The notes: a model not told the origin generated them from the letters alone. Counted from the stretch's first letter, positions 43,968-53,519 are shown. The stretch is DNA of 64,000 nt from Acidobacteriaceae bacterium (GCA_003156805.1 PMHV01000024.1:1-64000), one strand, 5' to 3'. Translations and numbers: made by a program.

Positions 43968-45062
43968 ATGCCTACACATAACCGCTACTTTCTCGCAGTC
44001 CTGTTCTCGCTGCTGGCAAGCTCATTCGCCCCGGCCCAGCAGCGCCGCAAGGTGATTATCAACGAAGATTTTTCCGGCCCTGGCGGCAGTAACCTGCAGA
44101 CTCTTCTCGTGCTGGTGCAGTCGCCGCAGGTAGAAGTTCTGGGTGCGACGGTGGTGAGCGGCGACCAGTGGCGCGACGAAGAAGTCGCGCACACGCTCCG
44201 CCTGCTCGAAATCATTGGCCGCACCGATATTCCCGTGGTGCCGGGAGCGGTTTTCCCCCTGGTGCGGCGGCGCGAGGAAACTCAACTTTGGCAAGATGTT
44301 TATGGGAAAGTCGCGTACGCCGGAGCCTGGGATGACCGGTGGTGGCACCTGCCCTTGGTCGTGCCGCCGCTGCCCGAAGGCCAGCCCACCACAAAACCTG
44401 CCGACGAAGATGCCGCTCATTTCCTGATTCGCATGATGCGTAAGTATCCGCACGAAGTGACGATCTACGAGGGTGGACCCATGACCAATCTGGCGCTCGC
44501 GATCTCACTCGATGCAGAATTTCCGAAGCTGGCGCAAGAACTGGTCTTTATGGGAGGAAGCCTGAGCCCGCAAACCGACAATCCCGAATTCCTGAATAGT
44601 CCGCGCCACGAGTTCAATTTCTGGTTTGATCCGGAGGCGGCGCAAATCGTTTTGCGGGCGCCCTGGAAGAAGATCGTCTGCACGCCAACCGACATTTCCG
44701 TCAAGACTCGCCTCACCCCGGAAATGGTCAAACAAATCGATGCCAGCGGCACCGCGCTCGCGCATTACATCGCGCGCTTCTTTCATCCTGGTTTGGGCGC
44801 CGATTACATGTGGGACGAACTTGCCGCAGCCGCGTGGATCGACCCAACCATCGTCACCAAGAGCGAGACTCGCTACATGGGTGTGGACCTTGACCGCGGC
44901 GCCGGATACGGCAACACACTGACCTGGACTGAGAAGGATAAGCCGAGATTCGCCGGGCAACCAGTCGAAATCCAAGTGGATTTGGATGCCGAAAAGTTCT
45001 ATCGAATGTTTGTGAGCTTGATGAGCGCCCCAACGCCTGGTGATCACGCTCCCGCTCACTGA
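43968..45062 (+). CDS. Secreted nucleoside hydrolase-like protein with altered metal motif
   Basis: 364 residues with a signal peptide (MPTHNRYFLAVLFSLLASSF-APA), so periplasmic or extracellular. The inosine/uridine-preferring nucleoside hydrolase fold is recognisable: VIINEDFSGPGGSNLQTLL, VEVLGATVVSGDQWRDEEVA, LRLLEIIGRTDIPVVPGA, EVTIYEGGPMTNLALAI, LVFMGGSLS and WDELAAAAWIDPTIV. The family normally begins with an Asp cluster (DTDPGxDD) that binds calcium and the ribose; here the matching stretch reads NEDFSGPGGSN, with Asn at two of the usual Asp places. Activity is therefore uncertain. It sits behind the TonB receptor, with its own promoter-like boxes, and would feed released (deoxy)ribose to the kinase and aldolase. 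Confidence 0.75.
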   Translation: MPTHNRYFLAVLFSLLASSFAPAQQRRKVIINEDFSGPGGSNLQTLLVLVQSPQVEVLGATVVSGDQWRDEEVAHTLRLLEIIGRTDIPVVPGAVFPLVRRREETQLWQDVYGKVAYAGAWDDRWWHLPLVVPPLPEGQPTTKPADEDAAHFLIRMMRKYPHEVTIYEGGPMTNLALAISLDAEFPKLAQELVFMGGSLSPQTDNPEFLNSPRHEFNFWFDPEAAQIVLRAPWKKIVCTPTDISVKTRLTPEMVKQIDASGTALAHYIARFFHPGLGADYMWDELAAAAWIDPTIVTKSETRYMGVDLDRGAGYGNTLTWTEKDKPRFAGQPVEIQVDLDAEKFYRMFVSLMSAPTPGDHAPAH

Positions 45063-45071
45063 CGGAATCAG

Positions 45072-46556
45072 TCATTGCGATTGCGGCGGCGAGCCGGAAG
45101 TTTTGTCCCGCAACCGATAGACAAACTGCGGAATTTCGTGCCGTTCGCGCTCGACGTCTCCGGCCGTTTCTTTTGAGATCTGTTCGTAGAGTTCGAACTC
45201 TTGTCGAGCTTTCAGCTTTTCTCCGGTCTGCCGATAAGCCTGCGCCAAGCGATAATGCGCCTCTTCCAGCCTGGGACTGACCTTGATCGCTTGTTGATAG
45301 GCGGAAATTGCCCGGGGAAAATCCTTCCGCTCAGCGTAGACGACTCCCAATTGTAAATAGCCGACGCCGAGCTGCGGATCGAGACGCACAGTCTTCTCCA
45401 GCGAAGACTCGACTTGCGGCAAATCTGTCGCGTCCTCGGCATTCCCCCGCCGCTTCCACAAACTGACCGCGTAATAGTAATTCGCCAGCGCATTGTCAGG
45501 TTGAAGTCTGACAAATCGCGCTAGTTTCTCGGTAAGCCCCTCTGGCTGGGCCGTCTCGATGCTTTGCATTCTCCCGAGAAACACATAAGGGTTGGGGTCA
45601 CTGGGATCCAGATCTGACGCCTGGTAGAGGCGCTGTGCCGCCTTCTCGTACGAACCGCTCGCGTAATAGGCCACGCCAAGGCCGATCAACATGCGAACGG
45701 AACTCGGGAAAAGGCTGGTCCCCTTCGCGAACACCTCGATGGCTGGCTCCGCCGCGCGATGCGTCAGCAGATCCGATCCCCAATCGAACAGGTTAGGCTC
45801 GCTCGGATTCATTTCTGCGGCCCGCTGGTACTCCTGCACGGCTTCGAGAGGATCGCCCAGTTTCTCTTCCACGTCAGCCAGTGAGTGATGAAGTTCGGCC
45901 GTTTGCTTGACAGCAAGCATGGCTTGAAGCTTGGCCCGCGCATCTTCGCCGTGCGCGTCTATGCCATGCGCATCTATGGACACAACCAGATTCTTGTCGT
46001 CGGCCGGGTCTTGGCTCAGCGAAGCGGTCGCCTTTGCCAGGGCGTTTCTGTTTCGCACAATCGCATCGGAACCGTGTCCACCGAGATTGGTGGCGTCGGC
46101 AACACCCGCGACCGTGAATGTCGGTTGGTCGAAAAACTGCGGAACGCTGGAAGATGTGCTCTGCGTTGCAGAGGTAATGGCGGAAGCCGGCGTCAGGTCA
46201 ATCGTCTTCTCCTCGTTCATCCCGAGAACAACAGGGCCAGCAGTGGCCTCGCCATACTCCGCCATTTCCGCTCGAACTATATACGTACCCTCATGAAGCG
46301 CCGAAAACCGATAGCGGCCTGCCGAGTCCGCACGGGTCGTGGTTGTCACTACGTGCGCTCCATCTTGCCGCATTAGAAACACGGTGACGGCCGCAACCGG
46401 ATGACCGCGCGAGTCTCGGATGTTTCCTTGTAACGCGGCGGAGGGCGAACCTTCGGGCGTTTGTGCCGCCACCGACAATGGCACGGCTAGCGCTGCCAAA
46501 ACACACGCGATCCAAACATTTCGGAATCTACTCAGAGTCCCGCGACAATGGCTCAT
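45072..46556 (-). CDS. Secreted TPR protein with N-terminal carboxypeptidase-regulatory domain
   Basis: 494 residues. Signal peptide within the first 32 residues (VWIACVLAALAVPLSVAAQT). A beta-sandwich module follows (LQGNIRDSRGHPVAAVTVFL, DSAGRYRFSALHEGTYIVRA), then a linker with a doubled pentapeptide (IDAHGIDAHG, encoded by a 15-bp tandem duplication at 45948-45977) and about six to eight TPR units (LGDPLEAVQEYQRAAEMNPS, SYEKAAQRLYQASDLDPSDP, AISAYQQAIKVSPRLEEAHY). No enzymatic domain. It converges with the nucleoside-hydrolase-like gene, 9 bp away, and follows the 1387-residue protein on the same strand by 125 bp, so the pair may be an operon. Confidence 0.8.
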   Translation of the reverse strand: MSHCRGTLSRFRNVWIACVLAALAVPLSVAAQTPEGSPSAALQGNIRDSRGHPVAAVTVFLMRQDGAHVVTTTTRADSAGRYRFSALHEGTYIVRAEMAEYGEATAGPVVLGMNEEKTIDLTPASAITSATQSTSSSVPQFFDQPTFTVAGVADATNLGGHGSDAIVRNRNALAKATASLSQDPADDKNLVVSIDAHGIDAHGEDARAKLQAMLAVKQTAELHHSLADVEEKLGDPLEAVQEYQRAAEMNPSEPNLFDWGSDLLTHRAAEPAIEVFAKGTSLFPSSVRMLIGLGVAYYASGSYEKAAQRLYQASDLDPSDPNPYVFLGRMQSIETAQPEGLTEKLARFVRLQPDNALANYYYAVSLWKRRGNAEDATDLPQVESSLEKTVRLDPQLGVGYLQLGVVYAERKDFPRAISAYQQAIKVSPRLEEAHYRLAQAYRQTGEKLKARQEFELYEQISKETAGDVERERHEIPQFVYRLRDKTSGSPPQSQ

Positions 46557-46681
46557 GGGGGCACAAGTTCTGGAGGCGCAAAGAAATCAGTCAACGTATT
46601 CGGTGGATTATTTTAGTCGCTTGATCGGTGAACGGCAATTGACGGTGCAACCTTCCCCGGTGCGCTCCCAAAACAATTTGC

Positions 46682-49600
46682 CTATGGGTGTAGTTGCTCG
46701 AGCGCCTTTTGCGCTTCCGAATGATCTGGGTGTTGCTCTAGAAGTTCAAGCAAGACGGATCGAGCCTTCTCCGGCGCACCCTCGATCGCATAGACCCGCG
46801 CCAGGTTGAGATAAGACTGATCGAAGGCTGGCGCGACGCGGATGCACTCTTGGAAACTTGCGACGGCTTCATCCCGCCTCTGGGTTCGCAGATAGAGTAT
46901 CCCGAGGTTGTTCAGCGCTTCGGGATACGCGGGACGAGTCTTCAATGCGGTCCGCAGATACGCGTAAGCGCGCTCCGTGTCCCCGGTTTGCGCAAACACC
47001 ATCGCCAGACTGTAATTCGCCTCGGCATCCTGCGGGTCGAGTTCAATCGCCCGCTGAAGAGCTTTGCGAGCTTCATCCCAGCGCTTCTGCTGGCGGTATG
47101 CGTTACCCAGATTTTCAAGCGCGACAAAATGGTTTGGACTCAGCCGCAGAGCCGTTTGAAAATATCCGATTGCATCTTCGGTTCTGCCTTCCCGCGTAGC
47201 GAGAAGGCCAAGGTTGTTCCATGCATTAGGCAGCGTATCAGGATAGCTCGTGGAAAGTCTGGTGGCGCGTTCAAAGCTGTCCCGCGCTTCAGTTGTCTTC
47301 TGCTGGTTCAGGTAGACACTTCCCAAACCATAGAGCGCCTCGGCGCTCGACGGATCGTCGCGAAGAGCAAGCTGGAATGAGGCTTCGGCCTGATCGAGGT
47401 AGCCTCGCTGAAAAAATACCGAACCATAGGAAAGATAGTTGCGCCCGAACTCAAAGGTACTCGCCACGCCGCGAAAGGGCAGCGCCTTCGCGAGAAGATC
47501 GGCTGTGGTTTGTGGGATACGCCGGAAATCTCCTTCGATGTGTTTCGGATTAACCTGTCCCTGATAAATCTTGACGATGTTGCCTCTGTCATCAATCAGT
47601 AACGATGTGGGAAGAATCAAATCGCGATGGCGGTCAAACAGATAGCGATAGAGAATGTTGTAAACGCCGGCTACGTCGTCCGATCCGCGAAGGATGGGCA
47701 AAGAAAACTGCCGCTCCCTCGCCAGCGCTCGCAAGCTTTCAGCGTCGCCAGCAGCATCCAAGTTTATGGTGATCAGTTGAAAACCCTGCGCCGTCCAACG
47801 TAAATGCAGCCGATTGAAAGCGGTCAAGCTTTCCTGGCAAATGGGTGAATCCTTGACCCAGAAGTTGAGCAGCACTGGCTTCCGCCGCAGCGCGAACAGA
47901 GTTTGCGTGTGTCCTGTTAGGTCGGCAAGAGAGAAGTCCGGCGCGGCCACGGGCGCCAGCAGCCAGGTTTCAACCGCCGCGGGCAGCGATTCGGGTTCCT
48001 GCTGCGAGGCGACAGCAAGCCGGCCTGTGATCTGGCCGCGCACCGATGATTGCGTGTTGAACGGCTCAATTCGCGCAAGCTCGGCGCCTTCTTCTACCCA
48101 GATTCGGTGGTTGAGAGGGAGATCTTGAAGTTTCTGCAGCAGCCCGCTTGGCCAACGGATCGAGGCCCGCACCGGGGCTGTGGCTTCTCCGAGGCCGAAG
48201 AATATTTCCTTGCTGTGCTGAGAAAGAAATCCTGACCCGGCTTGCAACGTGCGCGTCTGGCGTCCCGATACAGTTTCCACATGCACTACGGCGCCGATGG
48301 CGTCCCGATTACTTTTCGTGCCGCGCAGTCGAAAAGCGATCGACGGCGGCAGATTCTCCACTACGTTCTTCAACACTCGCAACTGCGGCGCATTACGGTT
48401 TTTCAGGAACACTTCATATCTGCCGTCATGATCGAAATCAGCGAGCGCAAACGATCGTCCGTCCTCAAGAAAGTCCAGCCCCACTACGCCAGAAACGTCG
48501 GAAAACGTTCCATCGCGGTTGTTCGCATAGAAAACATTCCGCTCGAATCCACTCCAGGTCCAATCCGCGCGGATGAGCTCATTAATGGCGTTCCATCCCT
48601 GTTCGTAATCAGGCGAAGGTTTGGACCCATCCGGCGAAGTTGCCACCACTTGCCGCCAGAAGAAACTGTTCAGATCCTCGCGCGACGTGCCCGACACCAT
48701 GCCATTCGCGATGTAAAGGTCGGGGAATCCATCGTGGTCAAAATCCCAATAGTCGCTCGACCAGGCCCAGCGGCCCACGCCGACTCCGGCCAAGCTGGTT
48801 GTGTCTCGAAATGTCTCGGATGCGTTGCCGGCCCTGCTGTTGGGAGCATCGCCGTTGTGGAACAAAGAATTCCCCATGGCGTGTTTGCGATAGAGGCCGC
48901 GGATGTTTTCAGGCGCGTCTTTCTGAAAAATATCCTGCGCAGAGATGCGTTCTCCCGCCGCGGTCCACATGTCGGCAACGTAGAGATCGTCAGCCCCGTC
49001 ATTGTCGTAATCCAACCAGCAGACTCCCATGCCCGCGCCAATGTCTTCCACGCCCGCCGAGGCAGCCACGTCGGTAAAAGTTCCGTCAGCGTTGTTGCGA
49101 TAGAAATTCTTCCGTCCAAAATCATTCACGACATAAAGATCGGGCCAGCCGTCGCGGTTGTAATCGCCCCACGCGCAGCAAAAGCTGTAGCGCGTATTGT
49201 TCTGGCTAAGGCCGGATTCCGCGGTGACATCGCGAAAGGTTCCGTCGCGATGGTTTCGCATCATAAAGTTCGGAGGACCGTTCTCCGCGGCATAATAGGG
49301 TGCCGGATACCTGTACTGCTCAGATCCCTGGTAATACGCGTAGAGACAAAAATAGATGTCCAGCCAGCCGTCGCGGTCATAATCGGCGACCGCCGCACCG
49401 GTGAATGTGCCCTGCGGGTCGTTGGCAAACTGAAAAGCGCCGGGCTTTGGGCGAAATTTGCCTCCGCCTTGGTTCAGGAATAACAGTGGCCCGCTCGCGC
49501 GCACGACGATCAAATCCTGTTGGCCATCGTTGTCGATGTCGGCGAAAAGGGCGCAGGCCGTGTTATCGAGGATTCCCACGCCGGATGCTTCTGTGACGTC

Positions 49601-50845
49601 CTCGAACGTTCCATCGCCGCGATTGCGAAAAAGCCGGTTGGGAAGTCCCGCAGACTGGCACAGGTAAAGATCGTCGAAGCCGTCGTTGTCGATGTCGCCA
49701 GCGGAAACGCCATTGTGCCCGTAGATGTCGATGCCGGACGCACCATCCAGAACCGTCCGCCAGTAGTCCGCTCCATGCAGCAGTTGCGCGGCGTAGCATG
49801 AGTTTGCTCCCAACGCCGCCGCGGAAACGTCTACATAGACCGGCGAGGCAGAGCGGCTCCTCGTTTCATCCAGCGCCTGCCAGCTTCGCAAGCGAAAGCC
49901 GGCTGGTGAATCCGCTGGTAAAGCAGAGGACCGCGAAGATGCTTCCCATTCGAGAATCCATTGCCCGATCCGCTGTTCGCGGTGGAAATCATGGCCTGCG
50001 CCCACAAACTCGTAGCGGACGCGGGTCTGCAGCCGGTCCGGAAATGTGGACGCGGATAGCGGCATTGAACCCACACCCCTATTCGTTGCTTCACTCGTTG
50101 GTGCTTCAATCTTTCTTGCTTCAATCTTTCTTGCTTCAATCTTTGTTGCTTCAATCTTTGTTGTTTCAATCTTTGTTGTTTCAATCTGGGTTATCTGGAA
50201 CTCTGCGGTCACAATTTTCGAGTAAGCGCTCAGCGTCGATCGCAACTCTTGAAGAAACGGATCCCGCGCAAGTCCAGCCTGGGGCGCAAAGCTGATCCGG
50301 CTGGCTTCAACCACCGGACCCGAACGCACAACTCTTGTTGCAGCGGGCCGCAGCGACGCCGCTGAAAATTCCGGGGCCAGCACCTTTTCGATGGCCCGCG
50401 TGTCCTGCGGAGACTGCAGCAGGTTTGCGCTCCATTCCGCGAAAATGGCCGCGATCTGGTCCTGATATTTCTCCGTGACGAAATCGTCGAGGCCGGATTG
50501 CGTTCTGAGCAGTGTGGCATCGAGCGGCCTTTGCGCTCGATAGTGAGGATGAACATGGAATTCGGCGTCTGCCGGCAGCGCATTTCGCAAATCGAACACT
50601 GGAATAGAAGAAAAAGAAAACCCGTGCAGGCTCGCCGGGATCAGCGTAGCTCCGGCTCCCTGACAACAACGGATAAGAAATTGGCGCCGGCCGTGGTCGA
50701 AGGGAAGATGGTCTACCGATTGGCGAGTCTTCTCTGGCCGGCTCAGAGCGATAACCCCCAGATGTTCACGTGTGAAACAGAAATTAACATTCGCACGGGA
50801 ACCGGTCAAGGTTCGCGCGTCCACAGGGATGGCGAGTCTGAACAC
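46682..50845 (-). CDS. Giant FG-GAP/UnbV/redoxin/TPR protein with Tat-like signal
   Basis: 1387 residues. A twin-arginine-like signal lies at about 53-75 (GRRQFLIRCCQGAGATLIPA), so the real start is probably nearer to it, but no better start codon is available. Then: an alpha-helical region with a (K-I-E-A-R/T)n pentapeptide repeat (about 218-250); FG-GAP/VCBS repeats with Ca-binding loops (DIDNDGFDDLYL, DYDRDGWLDIYF, DFDHDGFPDLYI); an ASPIC/UnbV domain (FRLRGTKSNRDAIGAVVHVE ... IRWPSGLLQKLQDLPLNH); a redoxin-like domain (FSLADLTGHTQTLFALRRKP, DSPICQESL) keeping only one Cys of the usual CxxC; and about seven TPRs. The role is unknown, probably extracytoplasmic protein interaction. Confidence 0.8.
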   Translation of the reverse strand: MFRLAIPVDARTLTGSRANVNFCFTREHLGVIALSRPEKTRQSVDHLPFDHGRRQFLIRCCQGAGATLIPASLHGFSFSSIPVFDLRNALPADAEFHVHPHYRAQRPLDATLLRTQSGLDDFVTEKYQDQIAAIFAEWSANLLQSPQDTRAIEKVLAPEFSAASLRPAATRVVRSGPVVEASRISFAPQAGLARDPFLQELRSTLSAYSKIVTAEFQITQIETTKIETTKIEATKIEARKIEARKIEAPTSEATNRGVGSMPLSASTFPDRLQTRVRYEFVGAGHDFHREQRIGQWILEWEASSRSSALPADSPAGFRLRSWQALDETRSRSASPVYVDVSAAALGANSCYAAQLLHGADYWRTVLDGASGIDIYGHNGVSAGDIDNDGFDDLYLCQSAGLPNRLFRNRGDGTFEDVTEASGVGILDNTACALFADIDNDGQQDLIVVRASGPLLFLNQGGGKFRPKPGAFQFANDPQGTFTGAAVADYDRDGWLDIYFCLYAYYQGSEQYRYPAPYYAAENGPPNFMMRNHRDGTFRDVTAESGLSQNNTRYSFCCAWGDYNRDGWPDLYVVNDFGRKNFYRNNADGTFTDVAASAGVEDIGAGMGVCWLDYDNDGADDLYVADMWTAAGERISAQDIFQKDAPENIRGLYRKHAMGNSLFHNGDAPNSRAGNASETFRDTTSLAGVGVGRWAWSSDYWDFDHDGFPDLYIANGMVSGTSREDLNSFFWRQVVATSPDGSKPSPDYEQGWNAINELIRADWTWSGFERNVFYANNRDGTFSDVSGVVGLDFLEDGRSFALADFDHDGRYEVFLKNRNAPQLRVLKNVVENLPPSIAFRLRGTKSNRDAIGAVVHVETVSGRQTRTLQAGSGFLSQHSKEIFFGLGEATAPVRASIRWPSGLLQKLQDLPLNHRIWVEEGAELARIEPFNTQSSVRGQITGRLAVASQQEPESLPAAVETWLLAPVAAPDFSLADLTGHTQTLFALRRKPVLLNFWVKDSPICQESLTAFNRLHLRWTAQGFQLITINLDAAGDAESLRALARERQFSLPILRGSDDVAGVYNILYRYLFDRHRDLILPTSLLIDDRGNIVKIYQGQVNPKHIEGDFRRIPQTTADLLAKALPFRGVASTFEFGRNYLSYGSVFFQRGYLDQAEASFQLALRDDPSSAEALYGLGSVYLNQQKTTEARDSFERATRLSTSYPDTLPNAWNNLGLLATREGRTEDAIGYFQTALRLSPNHFVALENLGNAYRQQKRWDEARKALQRAIELDPQDAEANYSLAMVFAQTGDTERAYAYLRTALKTRPAYPEALNNLGILYLRTQRRDEAVASFQECIRVAPAFDQSYLNLARVYAIEGAPEKARSVLLELLEQHPDHSEAQKALEQLHP
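50103..50192. repeat. 15-bp in-frame tandem repeat inside the giant FG-GAP gene
   Basis: Six units of 15 bp on the plus strand, gcttcaatctttctt (twice), gcttcaatctttgtt (twice), gtttcaatctttgtt and gtttcaatctgggtt, with a more degenerate unit before them. On the coding (minus) strand they encode a repeated KIEA(R/T) or QIETT pentapeptide. Exact 15-bp periodicity keeps the frame, so copy changes would lengthen or shorten a linker. Confidence 0.9.
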
Positions 50846-51123
50846 GAATTCAGGAACCTAGGCAAATCGGACGAGCTGCGCCCTCCGACCGGGAAAGATT
50901 ACAGCGTTCTTTCCTGCGCAGCAGCCCACATTTGATCCAAGTTCAAGAAAACACAAACATTGACGGCAGCTTAATTGGCGACAACCGCATCAAAGAACTG
51001 CTACGAAAACCACCGGGCGTGGTGAACGAATTGCCGTACCGGCGGTTGCACCGCCCGCCTTCGGACACGTACCGGGAAGGCCCACGTCTTGCCTTTTACC
51101 GGCTGGTTTTGAGGACTTATCGG

Positions 51124-53412
51124 ATGCGATTGTTGAGTGCGCGACTCATCGTTTCTCTCATCGTGGGCGTCACGATCGTGTCCTTGTGTTCCTCCTCCTA
51201 CGAGGTTCTTGTCCAGAAGCGCGGACTGCGACGGGACCTGGAAAGGCGCTCCGAAGTTCTGGCAGACAGCCTGGCAAGAAACGTCGAGCGTGACCTGGAG
51301 AAAACCGGACCGCAGACGCTGCAACAGACCGTGCAGCGCTTTGCCAACCGCGAACATCTCGCCGGTCTTGCGGTCTACGACCCGCAAGGCCACATCATCG
51401 CGGTCACCTCCGACCTGGAACCGCTGATGGCAAACCCGCCCGCCATCGTCTCGCAAGCGCTGCACGAGGGCCACGGGGTGGATGTTTTCCAAAAACTCGG
51501 CACGACTTCCGTTCATATCTACGCTCAACCGCTGCACCGCAAAGACGCCGTCATCGGCGCGCTCGCCATCGTACACGACACGGGTTACATCAAAGCTCAG
51601 AGCCTTCGCATTTGGCGCGAAACATTCTTGAGCGCCCTGGCGCACGTATTCCTGATCGTGCTAATTACGCTGCTCATTGTGCGCTGGAGTATTGCCGGAC
51701 CCATCGCCCGCATGGCGCACTGGATGAAAGCCCTGCGGACCGGACGTGCAGGTTCCATGCGCGTCCTCATTCCAGATCTCGACCTCTTTCGCCCTCTGGC
51801 GCGCGAAGTCGCCACCTTTGCCGAGAGCCTCAGTACGGCGCGTTCGGCCGCCGAGCAGGAAGCCCGCCTGCGCGTGGAGGGACAATCTCAGTGGACGGCA
51901 GACCGGCTGGCGATGCACCTGCGCACGCGGCTCGAGGATGGAAGACTTTTCGTCGTTTCCAACCGCGAACCCTATATGCACAGCCGGCGCGGCAAATCGG
52001 TGGACCTGACCGTTCCTGCCAGTGGCGTGGTTACAGCGCTTGAACCGGTGCTGCGCGCGTGCGACGGCACCTGGGTGGCGCACGGCAGCGCCGACGCCGA
52101 CCTTGAAACCGTTGACGAGCATGACCGTCTCCGAGTTCCGCCCGACGATCCGCGCTACACGCTGCGCCGTATCTGGCTCACCAAGGAGGAAGAAGAAGGT
52201 TATTACTACGGCTTTGCCAACGAGGGCCTGTGGCCGCTGTGTCACATCGCGCACACACGACCGGTTTTTCGCGCCGGTGACTGGAAGTCCTATCAAGCGG
52301 TGAACCGGAAATTCGCCAATGCCTTGCTCGAAGAAATGGCCGATACCAGCAAACCGATGGTGTTGGTGCAGGACTACCACTTCGCTCTGCTTCCCCGGAT
52401 GATCAAGCAGAGCAGGCCGGATGCGCGGGTGGCCATCTTCTGGCACATTCCTTGGCCGCATCCGGAGGCTTTTCGCATTTGCCCGTGGCAGCGCGAACTG
52501 ATCGATGGTTTGCTCGGAGCGGATCTGATCGGCTTCCACATCCAGTCGCATTGCACCAATTTTCTGCAAACCGTCGACCGCTCTCTGGAGTCGCGCATCC
52601 ACTGGGAACACTTTTCGGTGCAGCGTTTCGATCACCTCACAGCCGTACGGCCGTTTCCCATCAGCGTGGAGTTTTCCGAAGAGCCTGTCGCAGTGCCCAC
52701 CGAGCCGGCTTACATGGAACAATCATCATTGCTGAAAGCGCTGGGTATTGAAGCGGCGTTCATGGGGATCGGCGTCGACCGCCTCGATTACACAAAGGGA
52801 ATTCTCGAGCGCTTCCTCGCCATCGAGCGGTTTCTGGAAAAATATCCGCGGTACCAGGGGGCCTTCACATTTGTGCAGATCGGCGCTCCCAGCCGCACCC
52901 ACATCAAGCGTTACCACGATCTACAAGCCGAGGTGGAGGCGGAAGCCGAACGAATCAACTGGCGCTTCCAGAAGGACAAGTGGAAGCCCATCGCCTTGCT
53001 GAACCGGCAGCATAATCATGACGAAATCCGGCCTTATTACCGCGCGGCCGATCTCTGCCTGGTCACCTCGCTGCACGATGGCATGAACCTGGTTGCCAAA
53101 GAGTTTCTGGCCGCGCGGCATGACGAGCGCGGCGTATTGATTCTCAGCCGCTTCACCGGAGCTTCGCGCGAACTGCGCGACGCTTTGCAGGTGAATCCTT
53201 ACGACATAGACCAGACCGCGGAAGCGATTCGAGCCGCCCTCGAAATGGAGCCGGAAGAGAAACAATTGCGCATGCAGCGCATGCGCAAAGTGGTTCGAGA
53301 ACACAACGTGTATCACTGGGCGGCGGATTTGATCACCGAACTCTGCGAGGTACGGCTGGATATGCCGGAGAGCGGCCGCGAAAACAACAGAGCGGGAGTA
53401 TCCGCAGCGTAG
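51124..53412 (+). CDS. Sensor-fused trehalose-6-phosphate synthase (GT20)
   Basis: 762 residues from ATG 51124, chosen for the GAGGA ribosome-binding site 8 bp upstream and because the first membrane helix (RLIVSLIVGVTIVSLCSSSY, about 8-26) follows at once; the frame is open back to ATT 50932. Order: TM1, an extracytoplasmic region of about 140 residues (LAGLAVYDPQGHIIAVTSDL reads like a sensor fold), TM2 (about 168-188), a HAMP-like segment (IAGPIARMAHWMKALRTGRA), a helical linker and a GT20 domain from about 272. GT20 motifs: VVSNREPYMH, VLVQDYHFALLPRMI, FWHIPWPHPEAFRICPW, GVDRLDYTKGILERF and SLHDGMNLVAKEF. No phosphatase (OtsB) domain. It leads a trehalose operon with a DUF5752-like gene and a TreT-like gene. 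Confidence 0.87.
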   Translation: MRLLSARLIVSLIVGVTIVSLCSSSYEVLVQKRGLRRDLERRSEVLADSLARNVERDLEKTGPQTLQQTVQRFANREHLAGLAVYDPQGHIIAVTSDLEPLMANPPAIVSQALHEGHGVDVFQKLGTTSVHIYAQPLHRKDAVIGALAIVHDTGYIKAQSLRIWRETFLSALAHVFLIVLITLLIVRWSIAGPIARMAHWMKALRTGRAGSMRVLIPDLDLFRPLAREVATFAESLSTARSAAEQEARLRVEGQSQWTADRLAMHLRTRLEDGRLFVVSNREPYMHSRRGKSVDLTVPASGVVTALEPVLRACDGTWVAHGSADADLETVDEHDRLRVPPDDPRYTLRRIWLTKEEEEGYYYGFANEGLWPLCHIAHTRPVFRAGDWKSYQAVNRKFANALLEEMADTSKPMVLVQDYHFALLPRMIKQSRPDARVAIFWHIPWPHPEAFRICPWQRELIDGLLGADLIGFHIQSHCTNFLQTVDRSLESRIHWEHFSVQRFDHLTAVRPFPISVEFSEEPVAVPTEPAYMEQSSLLKALGIEAAFMGIGVDRLDYTKGILERFLAIERFLEKYPRYQGAFTFVQIGAPSRTHIKRYHDLQAEVEAEAERINWRFQKDKWKPIALLNRQHNHDEIRPYYRAADLCLVTSLHDGMNLVAKEFLAARHDERGVLILSRFTGASRELRDALQVNPYDIDQTAEAIRAALEMEPEEKQLRMQRMRKVVREHNVYHWAADLITELCEVRLDMPESGRENNRAGVSAA

Positions 53413-53519
53413 CCGAAATGAAGAATCCGAACAAAAATAGACGAGTTTATGAAAGCGGTTGCCCATGCACCCCTGTCGGCGTCGATGCTTGTGGAACAAC
53501 CTGATTGGCTCGAAATGCT

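Noticed and set aside
50103-50192. Regular repeats as a CRISPR array
   Set aside because: Units are contiguous 15-mers without spacers and are in frame with the coding sequence; no cas genes in the window.
50932-51123. Upstream extension of the sensor-fused synthase
   Set aside because: The extra 64 residues are polar and unlike the family; the GAGGA site and immediate membrane helix support ATG 51124.
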